From contig JAJEHL010000008.1 in NCBI GenBank assembly GCA_022823725.1, positions 41,663-105,662 of the forward strand: DNA of 64,000 nucleotides. Direction: 5' to 3'. Positions 48,843-57,488 of the stretch are shown piece by piece (the first letter of the stretch is position 1; each line of letters opens with the position of its first letter). Origin of the DNA: Candidatus Latescibacterota bacterium (lineage in GTDB: Bacteria > Latescibacterota > UBA2968). The position numbers were made by a program, and so were the translations under genes. Below the pieces are notes generated by a model. That model saw only the letters and a program-made list of their open reading frames with translations. It searched no databases and had not been told where the DNA came from.

Positions 48843-50219
48843 ATGTCTGATTCGCGTCCGAATATTCTCTACATTATGTCTGATGATCATACTGTGAACG
48901 CCATTAGTTGTTATAACGGATGGCTGAATGAGGTGGTGGATACACCGAATATTGACCGCATCGCCAATGAGGGCATGCGGTTTAATAATTGTATTTGCAA
49001 TAATGCGCTGTGTTCGCCGAGCAGGGCGAGTATTATTACGGGGCAATACAGCCATAAAAATGGGGTGTTGCGGTTGAATCAACCGCTGAAAGACGATCAC
49101 CCCAATTTCGTGCGGCAGTTGCAGGCTTCCGGGTATCAAACGGGTATTGCGGGTAAGTGGCATCTGGGGTCTGATCCCGATGGGTTTGATTATTGGGAGG
49201 TGTTGCCGGGGCAGGGTGCTTATTTTGATCCGTCGTTTACGCGCAATGGCGAGCCAACGCAGTACGAGGGATATGCGACGGATATTATTACGGATTTGTC
49301 GCTCAATTGGTTGAAGGCGCGCGATCCGGATAAGCCTTTTTTGATGCTGTGCCATCACAAAGCGCCTCATGGTTTGTGGGAGTACGCGCCCCGTCATGCG
49401 GATTTGTTCACGGATGGAGATTTGCCCGAGCCGTCGAATTTGTATAAGCCGTTTGACAAGGTGTCCAGCGCGTTGGAGGATCACCACCGCACGATACTGA
49501 TGCAGGCCGAGCGGATGGATGAGGGCGTCCGGGGAAGAGCGTGGCCTACGGGGCGGCTGGATACGACGGGGATGAATACGACGGAGAAGATTCACGCGGC
49601 TTATCAGAAGTATGTGAAGGATTATTTGCGGTGTATTACGGCGATTGACGAGGGTGTGGGGCGGTTGTTGGATTTTCTGGATGAGGAGGGGTTGACGGAG
49701 AATACGATTGTGGTATATACGTCTGACCAGGGTATGTTTTTGGGCGAGCATTCGTATTTTGATAAGCGGTTAATTTTGGAGGAGTCGCTTCTGATGCCTT
49801 ATGTGATGCGGTATCCGAGGGCGATTGCGCCGGGTTCGGTGAATGAGGATATTGTGGTGAATGTGGATTTTGGTGCGACGTATCTCGATTTTGCCGGGTT
49901 GCAGCCCGAGGCAGAGGTACAGGGCAGAAGTTTTCGCGCGCTGTGCGAAGGGGAGACGATAGAGGATTGGCGGCAGTCGGCTTTTTATGCGTATTGGGAT
50001 GGGCCGACGAAGCACTATGGCGTGCGTACACAAAATTATACGCTTGCCGTACATCGAACCGGCGAGCGCGATTTGTTCGATTTGGAGAAAGATCCCTATG
50101 AGATGACGAGTGTGTACGGCGATCCAGCGTATGCCGATGTGCAGGCAGAGGTAGAAGGAGATCTGGCGCGGTTGATCGAGGAGATCGATATTAGTGCCGA
50201 GGAATTGCCGCAGGAGTGA
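48843..50219 (+). CDS. Sulfatase (FGly motif CSPSR), in frame with upstream HepT
   Basis: PNILYIMSDDHTVNAISCYNG...CNNALCSPSRASIITGQY...VVYTSDQGMFLGEH; own SD GGAGG and ATG 48843. Confidence 0.9.
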   Translation: MSDSRPNILYIMSDDHTVNAISCYNGWLNEVVDTPNIDRIANEGMRFNNCICNNALCSPSRASIITGQYSHKNGVLRLNQPLKDDHPNFVRQLQASGYQTGIAGKWHLGSDPDGFDYWEVLPGQGAYFDPSFTRNGEPTQYEGYATDIITDLSLNWLKARDPDKPFLMLCHHKAPHGLWEYAPRHADLFTDGDLPEPSNLYKPFDKVSSALEDHHRTILMQAERMDEGVRGRAWPTGRLDTTGMNTTEKIHAAYQKYVKDYLRCITAIDEGVGRLLDFLDEEGLTENTIVVYTSDQGMFLGEHSYFDKRLILEESLLMPYVMRYPRAIAPGSVNEDIVVNVDFGATYLDFAGLQPEAEVQGRSFRALCEGETIEDWRQSAFYAYWDGPTKHYGVRTQNYTLAVHRTGERDLFDLEKDPYEMTSVYGDPAYADVQAEVEGDLARLIEEIDISAEELPQE

Positions 50220-50222
50220 TGA

Positions 50223-50284
50223 GAAGTGTGATCCGCAGGCATGTCCCTGCGGATGTAAGCAGGGATGAACGCAGATAAAAAGAA
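50223..50284 (+). repeat. Extragenic repeat element, copy 1
   Basis: GAAGTGTGATCCGCAGGCATGTCCCTGCGGATGTAAGCAGGGATGAACGCAGATAAAAAGA, near-identical to 55199-55260. Confidence 0.85.
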
Positions 50285-50352
50285 GGCTGACTGCTGAAAG
50301 CTTGGGGCTGGGGGTAAGAGGGATGTGTGAAGGGTGAGGCCAATTGTTGTAG

Positions 50353-50372
50353 GGGCGAGGCCTGCCTCGCCC
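50353..50372. repeat. Perfect hairpin GGGCGAGGC-CT-GCCTCGCCC
   Basis: 9-bp perfect palindromic arms immediately abutting hairpin element copy B. Confidence 0.8.
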
Positions 50373-50404
50373 GTCATCGCGGCATGCTTAAAGCCGCGAT
50401 CCAG
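50372..50404 (+). repeat. Dispersed hairpin element, copy B
   Basis: CGTCATCGCGGCATGCTTAAAGCCGCGATCCAG. Confidence 0.85.
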
Positions 50405-50424
50405 ATTGCTAATAGCACGGAGAA

Positions 50425-50670
50425 ATGATGTCGGATGAACGGGATATTGTCGCAGCAGATGAATGGGATGCGGGACACATGGGGTGCGGCGAGGTTATTA
50501 TTTTGCTTAGAATGCGGATGCAAAAGCTCGAGGAGGGCGAGGTTTTGAAGCTTACGGCGTATGATCCTGGTGCGCCTGTTGATTTGCCCGCCTGGTGTCG
50601 CATGACGGGGCGGCGGATGGTTCGCGCGGATCACCCGTTTTACTGGATAGAAGAGAAACCAAAAGAGTAA
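50425..50670 (+). CDS. TusA-like sulfurtransferase-fold protein
   Basis: WDAGHMGCGEVIILLRMRMQKLEEGEVLKLTAYDPGAPVDLPAWCRMTGRRMVRADHPFYWI. Confidence 0.75.
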   Translation: MMSDERDIVAADEWDAGHMGCGEVIILLRMRMQKLEEGEVLKLTAYDPGAPVDLPAWCRMTGRRMVRADHPFYWIEEKPKE

Positions 50671-50680
50671 AGGAGTAAAA

Positions 50681-51043
50681 GTGGCTGGAAAATTCTGTGT
50701 TAGTTTGACTTGTGCGAAGGACGATACGGATAAAGCGACTGTGGCTTTTGTAGTTGCCAATGCCGCGCTGGGGTCGGAGAAGGAGACGCTCCTTTTTATG
50801 ACTACGGAGGGGGTTCGGCTTTCCCAGAAGGGCTATGCCGACGATGTGGCTGAGGAGGGCTTTTTGCCGCTGAAGGATCTTATGGATTTGTTTGTGGGTG
50901 GTGGTGGGACGATTTATGTGTGTGCGCCGTGTTTTAAGAAGCGCGGTTTGGATGAGGATAATCTAATTGATGGGGCGATTATGGTTGGGGGCGCTGCGCT
51001 GGTGGAGTTTCTTTCCGATGGGACGCCCTGTATTACGTATTAG
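50681..51043 (+). CDS. DsrE-family protein
   Basis: DDTDKATVAFVVANAALGSEKETLLFMTTEGVRLSQKG...GGTIYVCAPCFKKRGLDEDNLIDGAIMVGGAALVEFL. Confidence 0.78.
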   Translation: MAGKFCVSLTCAKDDTDKATVAFVVANAALGSEKETLLFMTTEGVRLSQKGYADDVAEEGFLPLKDLMDLFVGGGGTIYVCAPCFKKRGLDEDNLIDGAIMVGGAALVEFLSDGTPCITY

Positions 51044-51048
51044 GAGGT

Positions 51049-52551
51049 GTGTTGGAGGCGATAGAACGACACAAATATGCGCCTGATGTCAGTTTTGACG
51101 GTGGGGATTTGGATTGCGGTGGCGGTTTGTTATTGCTGATTCGCCGGCATATCGATCCGCTGGCGCGCGGTGGGTTGTTAGAGATTTTATCGACGGATGC
51201 GACGGTTGAGGTCGAGTTGCCCGCATGGTGTCGGTTGACGAGCAATGAGTTGGTATCGTGGACAAAGGTGGGACGGCAGCGCAGTTATCTCGTTTGCAAG
51301 GGTCCGTTTGAGGATCGCGGGCGGACTATGGCTCCTGTTGGGGAGCAGCTTAGGGTGGCGGTGACGATTCCCGAGTCGCTGCCCGGGCCTGCGCCCGCGC
51401 CGGGAATTGCGCCGTTGTCTGTTATGGGGATTGGGAGTTGGCCGCGTCCTCGCTGGATGCTGCAGGCTGTGCACGACCGGCTTGAGGGCAGGTTGGATGA
51501 CGCGGAGTTTCAGGCGACGGCGGATGACGCGGTGCGGCTTTGTATTGGCGCGCAGTCTCGCGCGGGGGTTGATGTGCTGACGGATGGGGAGCAGCGTCGG
51601 GATAGTTATGCGAGTTTTGTGGGTGGGTTGCTGGATAATTGCCAGCTTATTCCGCTGAGCGATTTGACGGCGATGGTGGATGATTCGGAGAAGTTCGAGA
51701 GGGAGTTGCGCGCGCTGGATGTTCCGGCGGCTGAGGTGCGGCATCCGGTGGTGTACGGCAAGTTGGGGAGGAGTCGTCCGCTGGCGGTTCACGAGTTTGA
51801 GTTTGCGAGTTCTTGTTCGGATAAGCCGGTGAAGGTGGCGCTGCCCGGGCCTTATTTGCTGACGCGTACGATGTGGCTGGATTGTCTCAGGGAGCGTCCG
51901 TACGAGTCGCGGGATGAACTGGCGCGGGATGTGGTGCGGGTGTTGCGGGAGGAGGTTCATTTTTTGCTGGCGGCGGGTGTTGCGCTGGTGCAGTTCGATG
52001 AGCCGGTTTTGACAGAGGTGGTTTTTGGGGGTGCGACGGGGAATCGCAGTTTTATGTGTGGGGCTTTGAGCGAGAAGTTAGAGGCTCCGGTGGAGCTCGA
52101 TTTTGCGGTCGGTTTGTTGAATGAGGTTGTGCGGGGTCTGCCGGGGGAGCGGTTGGGTTTGCATATTTGCCGGGGCAATTGGACGCGGGATGAGTCCGCG
52201 GCACTTTCCGGGGGTTATGGGTCGTTGATGGATGTGCTGAAGCGGGCGGATGTGGGGACGCTGTTTCTGGAGCTTTGCACCGATCGGGCAGGAGATGTGG
52301 ATGTGTTGAAAGCGGTTCCGGATGATAAGCGCGTGGGGGTTGGTGTGGCGAATCAGAAGCTGGATTCGGTGGAACTGGTGGAAGATATTCAGCGGCGAAT
52401 TTCAGAGGTGATCAATCTGTTTGGAGAAACGCGCGTTTTGCTGACGCCCGATTGCGGTTTTGCCACGTTCGCCGATAATCCCGTGGCTTCGGCAAATGTC
52501 GCAGAGGCAAAGCTGAAAGCGATTGTCGATGCGCGAGATTTGATCGGTTGA
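51049..52551 (+). CDS. Fusion: N-terminal TusA-like domain + C-terminal cobalamin-independent methionine synthase (MetE C-half)-like domain
   Basis: DCGGGLLLLIRRHIDPLARGGLLEILSTDATVEVELPAWCRLT (TusA-like) followed by MetE barrel with LGLHICRGNW (HxC), FLELCTDRAG (E), LLTPDCGF (DCG). Confidence 0.8.
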   Translation: MLEAIERHKYAPDVSFDGGDLDCGGGLLLLIRRHIDPLARGGLLEILSTDATVEVELPAWCRLTSNELVSWTKVGRQRSYLVCKGPFEDRGRTMAPVGEQLRVAVTIPESLPGPAPAPGIAPLSVMGIGSWPRPRWMLQAVHDRLEGRLDDAEFQATADDAVRLCIGAQSRAGVDVLTDGEQRRDSYASFVGGLLDNCQLIPLSDLTAMVDDSEKFERELRALDVPAAEVRHPVVYGKLGRSRPLAVHEFEFASSCSDKPVKVALPGPYLLTRTMWLDCLRERPYESRDELARDVVRVLREEVHFLLAAGVALVQFDEPVLTEVVFGGATGNRSFMCGALSEKLEAPVELDFAVGLLNEVVRGLPGERLGLHICRGNWTRDESAALSGGYGSLMDVLKRADVGTLFLELCTDRAGDVDVLKAVPDDKRVGVGVANQKLDSVELVEDIQRRISEVINLFGETRVLLTPDCGFATFADNPVASANVAEAKLKAIVDARDLIG

Positions 52552-52561
52552 GGAGATGATA

Positions 52562-52966
52562 ATGTCAGATGTGTTGAGGTTTATCACGCAAGGCGATGTG
52601 CAGGTGGAGGAGTTGCCGTGGGGTCCGCATGAGTGGATCAGTCGGGAGGGGTTGACGGAGGCGGATCATTTGTTGCTGGTACGGGTGACGATGCCGCCGG
52701 GCAAGGCGCACGCGTTTCATCGCCATCCGTGTATGGAAGAGATTATTTATGTGGTTGCGGGAATAGCGGAACAGTGGGTGGATAGGGAGTCGCAAATTCT
52801 GGGTCCGGGAGATGCGGCGCATATTCCGATGGATATGGTGCATGGGACTTATAATGCCGGGGATGAGGATCTGGTTTTTCTGGCGATTTTGTCTCCTGCT
52901 AAATTCGATGGTGAGGTGCTGGTCGATGTGTCGGGGGATGAACCGTGGGTCAATATGAGAGGTTAG
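52562..52966 (+). CDS. Cupin-domain protein
   Basis: MPPGKAHAFHRHPCMEEIIYVVAGIAEQWVDRESQILGPGDAAHIPMDMVHGTYN. Confidence 0.88.
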   Translation: MSDVLRFITQGDVQVEELPWGPHEWISREGLTEADHLLLVRVTMPPGKAHAFHRHPCMEEIIYVVAGIAEQWVDRESQILGPGDAAHIPMDMVHGTYNAGDEDLVFLAILSPAKFDGEVLVDVSGDEPWVNMRG

Positions 52967-52968
52967 AG

Positions 52969-54423
52969 ATGGCAAATACACGTCCAAATATTGTTTATAT
53001 TCTCGCTGATGATATGGGCTATGGCGATGTGGGGTGCTATAATCCACATTCGAAGATTCCCACGCCGTATATGGATCGGTTGGCGAGTGAGGGAATGCGG
53101 TTTACAGATGCACATTCGCCTTCGGCGGTGTGTACGCCCACGCGATACGGGATTTTGACCGGGCGTTATTGCTGGCGCACCGAATTGAAGAGCCATGTGT
53201 TGTTCAATTACGAATGGCCGTTGATTGAACCCGAGCGCGTGACGGTGGCTTCTTTGTTGAAAAGATGTGGATATCACACGGGGTGTTTTGGCAAGTGGCA
53301 TTTGGGTTTGGGCTGGGGTGTGAAGGATGGCGAGGTGTTTGATTTTGATCAGCCCCTGCCCTGGCCGGGTGGATCACCCGATCCGGTGGAGGAAGATAAG
53401 ATTGATTTTTCAAAGCCGATTGCGGGGGGACCGATTGAGCTGGGATTTGACAGGTTTTATGGGACATCGGGTTGTTCGACGGCGCAGCCGCCTTATTGTT
53501 TTATCGATCAGGATCAGACGGTGGGTATTCCGAGTGTGCAAAAGCCGGTTGAGATGGCGGGTGGTCGGCGCGGGTTGATGGTTCCGGATTGGGACCACAA
53601 GGAAGCGGATCCGGCTTTTACGGAGAAGGCTGTGGCGTATATTGAGGAGCGGGCAGGAGATGCGGATACGCCTTTTTTTCTTTATCTGGCGGCTTCTGCG
53701 CCGCATGAACCGTGTACGGTCGAATGTGTGCCGGAGTTTTTGCGCGGTGCGAGTGAGGCGGGTCCCCGGGGGGATATGGTCGCGCTGTTTGACTGGATGG
53801 TGGGGCAGGTGATGGATGCGCTGGATCGCTGTGGTTTGGCGGATGATACGCTGGTTATTGTGACGAGTGATAATGGGGCGTTGCCCGGATGTAATGGTCG
53901 CACGTATGGTCATAAGTCCTGTGGTGATTGGCGCGGTTTTAAGGGGTTTATCTGGGAGGGAGGACACAGAGAGCCGTTTATCGCGCGCTGGCCGGGGGTT
54001 GTTGCGCCCAATTCGGTTTGCGATGCGCTGGTCGGATTGCAGGATTTTATGGCGACTGTGGCGGATATTGTGGGGGAGACGCTTCCAGAAGATGCGGGTG
54101 AAGATAGTGCGAGTTTTTTGCCTGTGTTGATGGGTGAGGCTGAGCTTGTTCGGGATGATTTGATACACCATTCCTGCATGGGGGTGTTTTCGATTCGGCG
54201 AGGGGATTGGAAGTTGATTGTCGATTGCGATAATTCCGGAGATATGGGGCGCGGCGTGGATGGGTGTGTGGGCACGGGTCCTGTGCCGGGGTCAAGGGGT
54301 CAGTTGTATCATATGGGAGATGATCCGTTTGAGTCGTATAATCAGTTTAATCAGAAACCGGGTATTGTGCGCGAGTTCAGGGAGATGGTTGAGCGGTATA
54401 TAGCAGATGGAAGGAGTGTGTGA
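52969..54423 (+). CDS. Sulfatase (FGly motif CTPTR)
   Basis: PNIVYILADDMGYGDVGCYNP...HSPSAVCTPTRYGILTGRY...VIVTSDNGALPG. Confidence 0.92.
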   Translation: MANTRPNIVYILADDMGYGDVGCYNPHSKIPTPYMDRLASEGMRFTDAHSPSAVCTPTRYGILTGRYCWRTELKSHVLFNYEWPLIEPERVTVASLLKRCGYHTGCFGKWHLGLGWGVKDGEVFDFDQPLPWPGGSPDPVEEDKIDFSKPIAGGPIELGFDRFYGTSGCSTAQPPYCFIDQDQTVGIPSVQKPVEMAGGRRGLMVPDWDHKEADPAFTEKAVAYIEERAGDADTPFFLYLAASAPHEPCTVECVPEFLRGASEAGPRGDMVALFDWMVGQVMDALDRCGLADDTLVIVTSDNGALPGCNGRTYGHKSCGDWRGFKGFIWEGGHREPFIARWPGVVAPNSVCDALVGLQDFMATVADIVGETLPEDAGEDSASFLPVLMGEAELVRDDLIHHSCMGVFSIRRGDWKLIVDCDNSGDMGRGVDGCVGTGPVPGSRGQLYHMGDDPFESYNQFNQKPGIVREFREMVERYIADGRSV

Positions 54424-55199
54424 TGGCGTTTTTGACTGTTGATGATAAAGCGGTGTTTCGGGAGCAGGGCTATGTGATTAAACGCGATGTGGTGACGCCC
54501 GAACAGATGGAGGCCGCGCGAGATGTGATCTGGGATCATCTGCCTGTGGATCGCAATGATCCTTCTTCGTGGGTTGGAAAAGAGGGGTCTCAGGGGATGG
54601 ATGGTCACGCGGCGTTTCACGCGCTGATTTACGATTCGCCGCTGTACAGTATGGTTGAGGAGTTGGCTGGTAAGGGGCGTCTGGCGCCTTTGCATCCACC
54701 AGTTACGTCGGCGAATTTGCGGTTTCCACAGGGTGGTGAATGGGTAGGTCCCAAAGGCAGTCATATGGATGGTCACGGTCTTGGCAGCGGTGTTGTGAAT
54801 AATTGGACGGTGGGTATTACGCTGTATCTCAATGATGTGAAGCTCCAGGGCGGGGGTACCTGCGTGTGGCCGGGGACGCATAAACACATGGCGGATTATT
54901 TTAAGACGCATTCGCGGGTGAGTCTGGGTAAGACGTTTTACGATTTGCCGATTTACGAGGGAGAGCCGCGTTCGACGAGGCCGCTGGAGATTCTCGATTG
55001 GGATGATGCGGATTACGAGGAGATTTCCGGGCAAGCGGGAACTGCGATGATCTGGCATAGTCATTTGGTTCACAGCGCGAGTATGAATTGTAGCGATGAG
55101 ATTCGCATGGCGATTATTACGCGTTTTCGGTGGACGAATTGGGATGATTTGAAGTTTGAGGATCCGGATGATATGTGGGCGTATTGGGAGGGGATGTAG
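54423..55199 (+). CDS. Phytanoyl-CoA dioxygenase family protein (canonical HxD)
   Basis: FREQGYVIKRDVVTPEQMEAARDVIW...GSHMDGHG...GGTCVWPGTHKHM...LVHSASMNCSDEIRMAIITRF. Confidence 0.85.
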   Translation: MAFLTVDDKAVFREQGYVIKRDVVTPEQMEAARDVIWDHLPVDRNDPSSWVGKEGSQGMDGHAAFHALIYDSPLYSMVEELAGKGRLAPLHPPVTSANLRFPQGGEWVGPKGSHMDGHGLGSGVVNNWTVGITLYLNDVKLQGGGTCVWPGTHKHMADYFKTHSRVSLGKTFYDLPIYEGEPRSTRPLEILDWDDADYEEISGQAGTAMIWHSHLVHSASMNCSDEIRMAIITRFRWTNWDDLKFEDPDDMWAYWEGM

Positions 55200-55260
55200 A
55201 AGTGTGATCCGCAGACATGTCCCTGCGGATGTAAGCAGGGATGAACGCAGATAAAAAAGA
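55199..55260 (+). repeat. Extragenic repeat element, copy 2
   Basis: AAGTGTGATCCGCAGACATGTCCCTGCGGATGTAAGCAGGGATGAACGCAGATAAAAAAGA; immediately downstream of a stop codon, like copy 1. Confidence 0.85.
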
Positions 55261-55327
55261 GGGGCTGGGGGCTGGTTAGCTGATAGCTGACCGCTTGGGG
55301 CTAGGGGAAGAGGAAAGGAGGCGTATT

Positions 55328-56020
55328 TTGCGTTTGTGTTTTGATCCTGTTATGTGTCCAAAAGCCGTGTTGCCCGCTGCCTTGAATATTGCAAAGGCAG
55401 CGGGTTTTGATGCTATGGTGTTGCATTGTGCGTTTACGGCGAGTTCGCCTTTTCATCCCGATGCTTCTGTGAGGATGATTCGCGATTATTTCGATGATGC
55501 GGATGTGGCGTTGATGGGGTTACATGTGCGCGATTTGACGGGGGTGAGCAGAAGGGGTGCATTGGACATAGGTTTTAATTTGCGGCAGGTCGAGTGGGAT
55601 ATTCATCTGGCGCGTGCTCTGCGCTTGCGGTGTGCGAGTTTTCTCAGTGGTGCGCGTTCCCGCGAGGCCCGTGAGGCTCTGGTGAACGGTGTGCATGCGT
55701 TGCTTGAAAGTATTTCCGATGTGACGCTGAATATAGGGAATGGGGTGGATACGTGTTTGGAGAGTGCGGCGGATTTTGACGCTTTGATGCCCGAGTTGCC
55801 CGAGCGCGCGCATGTCTGGCTCAATGCAATGGATGTTGATCATGCTGTTGAGATTGTGGATAAGTATGTGGAGCGCATGGGTATGGTGACGATTGGGGAG
55901 GATGATGTGGATGTGGTCCGCGCGCTCAAGGCGAATGGTTATGATGGTCCTGTGGTGCTCAATGCCGCGGGTGGTTCTGCGGCGGATCTGCGGGTGAGGG
56001 TAGAAGAGGTTTTAACATGA
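55328..56020 (+). CDS. Putative TIM-barrel (sugar phosphate isomerase/epimerase-like) protein
   Basis: TTG 55328 behind AAAGGAGG; CPKAVLPAALNIAKAAGFDAMVLHCAF...; family assignment tentative. Confidence 0.5.
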   Translation: MRLCFDPVMCPKAVLPAALNIAKAAGFDAMVLHCAFTASSPFHPDASVRMIRDYFDDADVALMGLHVRDLTGVSRRGALDIGFNLRQVEWDIHLARALRLRCASFLSGARSREAREALVNGVHALLESISDVTLNIGNGVDTCLESAADFDALMPELPERAHVWLNAMDVDHAVEIVDKYVERMGMVTIGEDDVDVVRALKANGYDGPVVLNAAGGSAADLRVRVEEVLT

Positions 56021-56030
56021 GGAGTTTTTT

Positions 56031-57488
56031 ATGAATGTTATTCTTATTGTGCTGGATACCTGGCGTCGAGATCACGTGGGGTGTTATGACAATTCCCGGA
56101 TTCATACGCCGAATATAGATCGTTTTGCCGAGCGGGGAGCGGTTTTCGAGAATGCGTATTTGGCTTCGTATCCCACGCTGCCGTGTCGCCGAGATATTGC
56201 GACGGGGCGATACGAGTTTCCGTGGCGGGGGTGGGGCGGTATAGAGCCTGATGATGTGACGCTGGGTGGGACGGTGCATGAGGCGGGTAAGGTGTCCTAT
56301 TTTTTTACGGATGTGTATCACCACTGGACGAGCAATCCGGGCAGTGGGTACTGGCGTCCGTTTTCAGGGTTTGATTTTGTGCGCGGGCAGGAGCGGGACC
56401 GGTATGTGACGGATTCGGATATTGTTTTTGAGAACCGGACGCTGGATTATCCACCGCATAACAGGCCCGAGCAACCGCATTTTCGCAATGCACAATATCT
56501 CCGCAAAGAGGAACGCGACTGGTTTTCTCCGCAGTTGTTTTCACGGGCGGCGCGGTGGCTTCAGCACAATGCGGATCGGGAATTTTTTTTGATGATCGAT
56601 TCTTTTGATCCGCACGAGCCATGGGATCCGCCACGCCACTATGTGAAGTTGTACGATGATTCGGAGGACGATGTGATGGAGTATCCGGTCGCGCCGTACG
56701 ATTGGGTGGATGGCAATTTGACGGAGGCGGAGTTGAAGCGGGTGCAGGCGATTTATGCGGGTGAGGTGACGATGGTGGATCGCTGGGTGGGGCATTTTCT
56801 CGATCAGGTTGAGAATATGGGGTTGATGGATGATACGATGATTATTCTCGCGTCGGATCACGGGACGCACAATGGCGATCACGGGCGTACGGGGAAGAAC
56901 TGGGTGCTCTGGAATGAGATTACGCGGATTCCGATGATTGTCTGGCATCCCGAGTTTGGTCACGGTTCGCGCCCCGTGCAGTTTGTGCAGCCGGTTGATT
57001 ATTTTCCGACTGTGGTGGAGGCGATGGGGTTGGCGGTGCCCGAGGGAGTGAATTTGCACGGGCAGAGTTTGATTCCGTTTCTGCGGGATGAAGATGCGCC
57101 CGGAAGAGATGCGATTTTGTACGGTCAGTTTTCTGGGACGTGCAATATTACCGATGGGGAGTATGTGCTGTTGCAGGGGGTGGATGAGTCCAATCCTCCG
57201 GTGTATGCTTATTCGAGTATTATTGCGAATCGGAATCAGTTTGATTGGGGCGCCGATGTGCTTCGGAGCAAGCAGACGCCTGCGCGACATCCCGAGAAGC
57301 ACAAGACGCGGTTGTACCACATGCCTTCGGATCCCAATCAGGAGAATGATCTCGCCGATGGTGAATCAGATGCGCTGGTCCGTATGCAGAGTTTGATGGT
57401 TGAGAAATTGCGCGCTATTGATGCGCCGCCAGAGTTGCTGGTGCGATTGGGTCTGAAAAAGGAGGGGCTATGGGACCGAATATTTTAA
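56031..57488 (+). CDS. Sulfatase-family (alkaline phosphatase superfamily) protein with Thr at the FGly position (TLPCR)
   Basis: NVILIVLDTWRRDHVGCYDNS...ASYPTLPCRRDIATGRY...IILASDHGTHNGDHG. Confidence 0.88.
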   Translation: MNVILIVLDTWRRDHVGCYDNSRIHTPNIDRFAERGAVFENAYLASYPTLPCRRDIATGRYEFPWRGWGGIEPDDVTLGGTVHEAGKVSYFFTDVYHHWTSNPGSGYWRPFSGFDFVRGQERDRYVTDSDIVFENRTLDYPPHNRPEQPHFRNAQYLRKEERDWFSPQLFSRAARWLQHNADREFFLMIDSFDPHEPWDPPRHYVKLYDDSEDDVMEYPVAPYDWVDGNLTEAELKRVQAIYAGEVTMVDRWVGHFLDQVENMGLMDDTMIILASDHGTHNGDHGRTGKNWVLWNEITRIPMIVWHPEFGHGSRPVQFVQPVDYFPTVVEAMGLAVPEGVNLHGQSLIPFLRDEDAPGRDAILYGQFSGTCNITDGEYVLLQGVDESNPPVYAYSSIIANRNQFDWGADVLRSKQTPARHPEKHKTRLYHMPSDPNQENDLADGESDALVRMQSLMVEKLRAIDAPPELLVRLGLKKEGLWDRIF

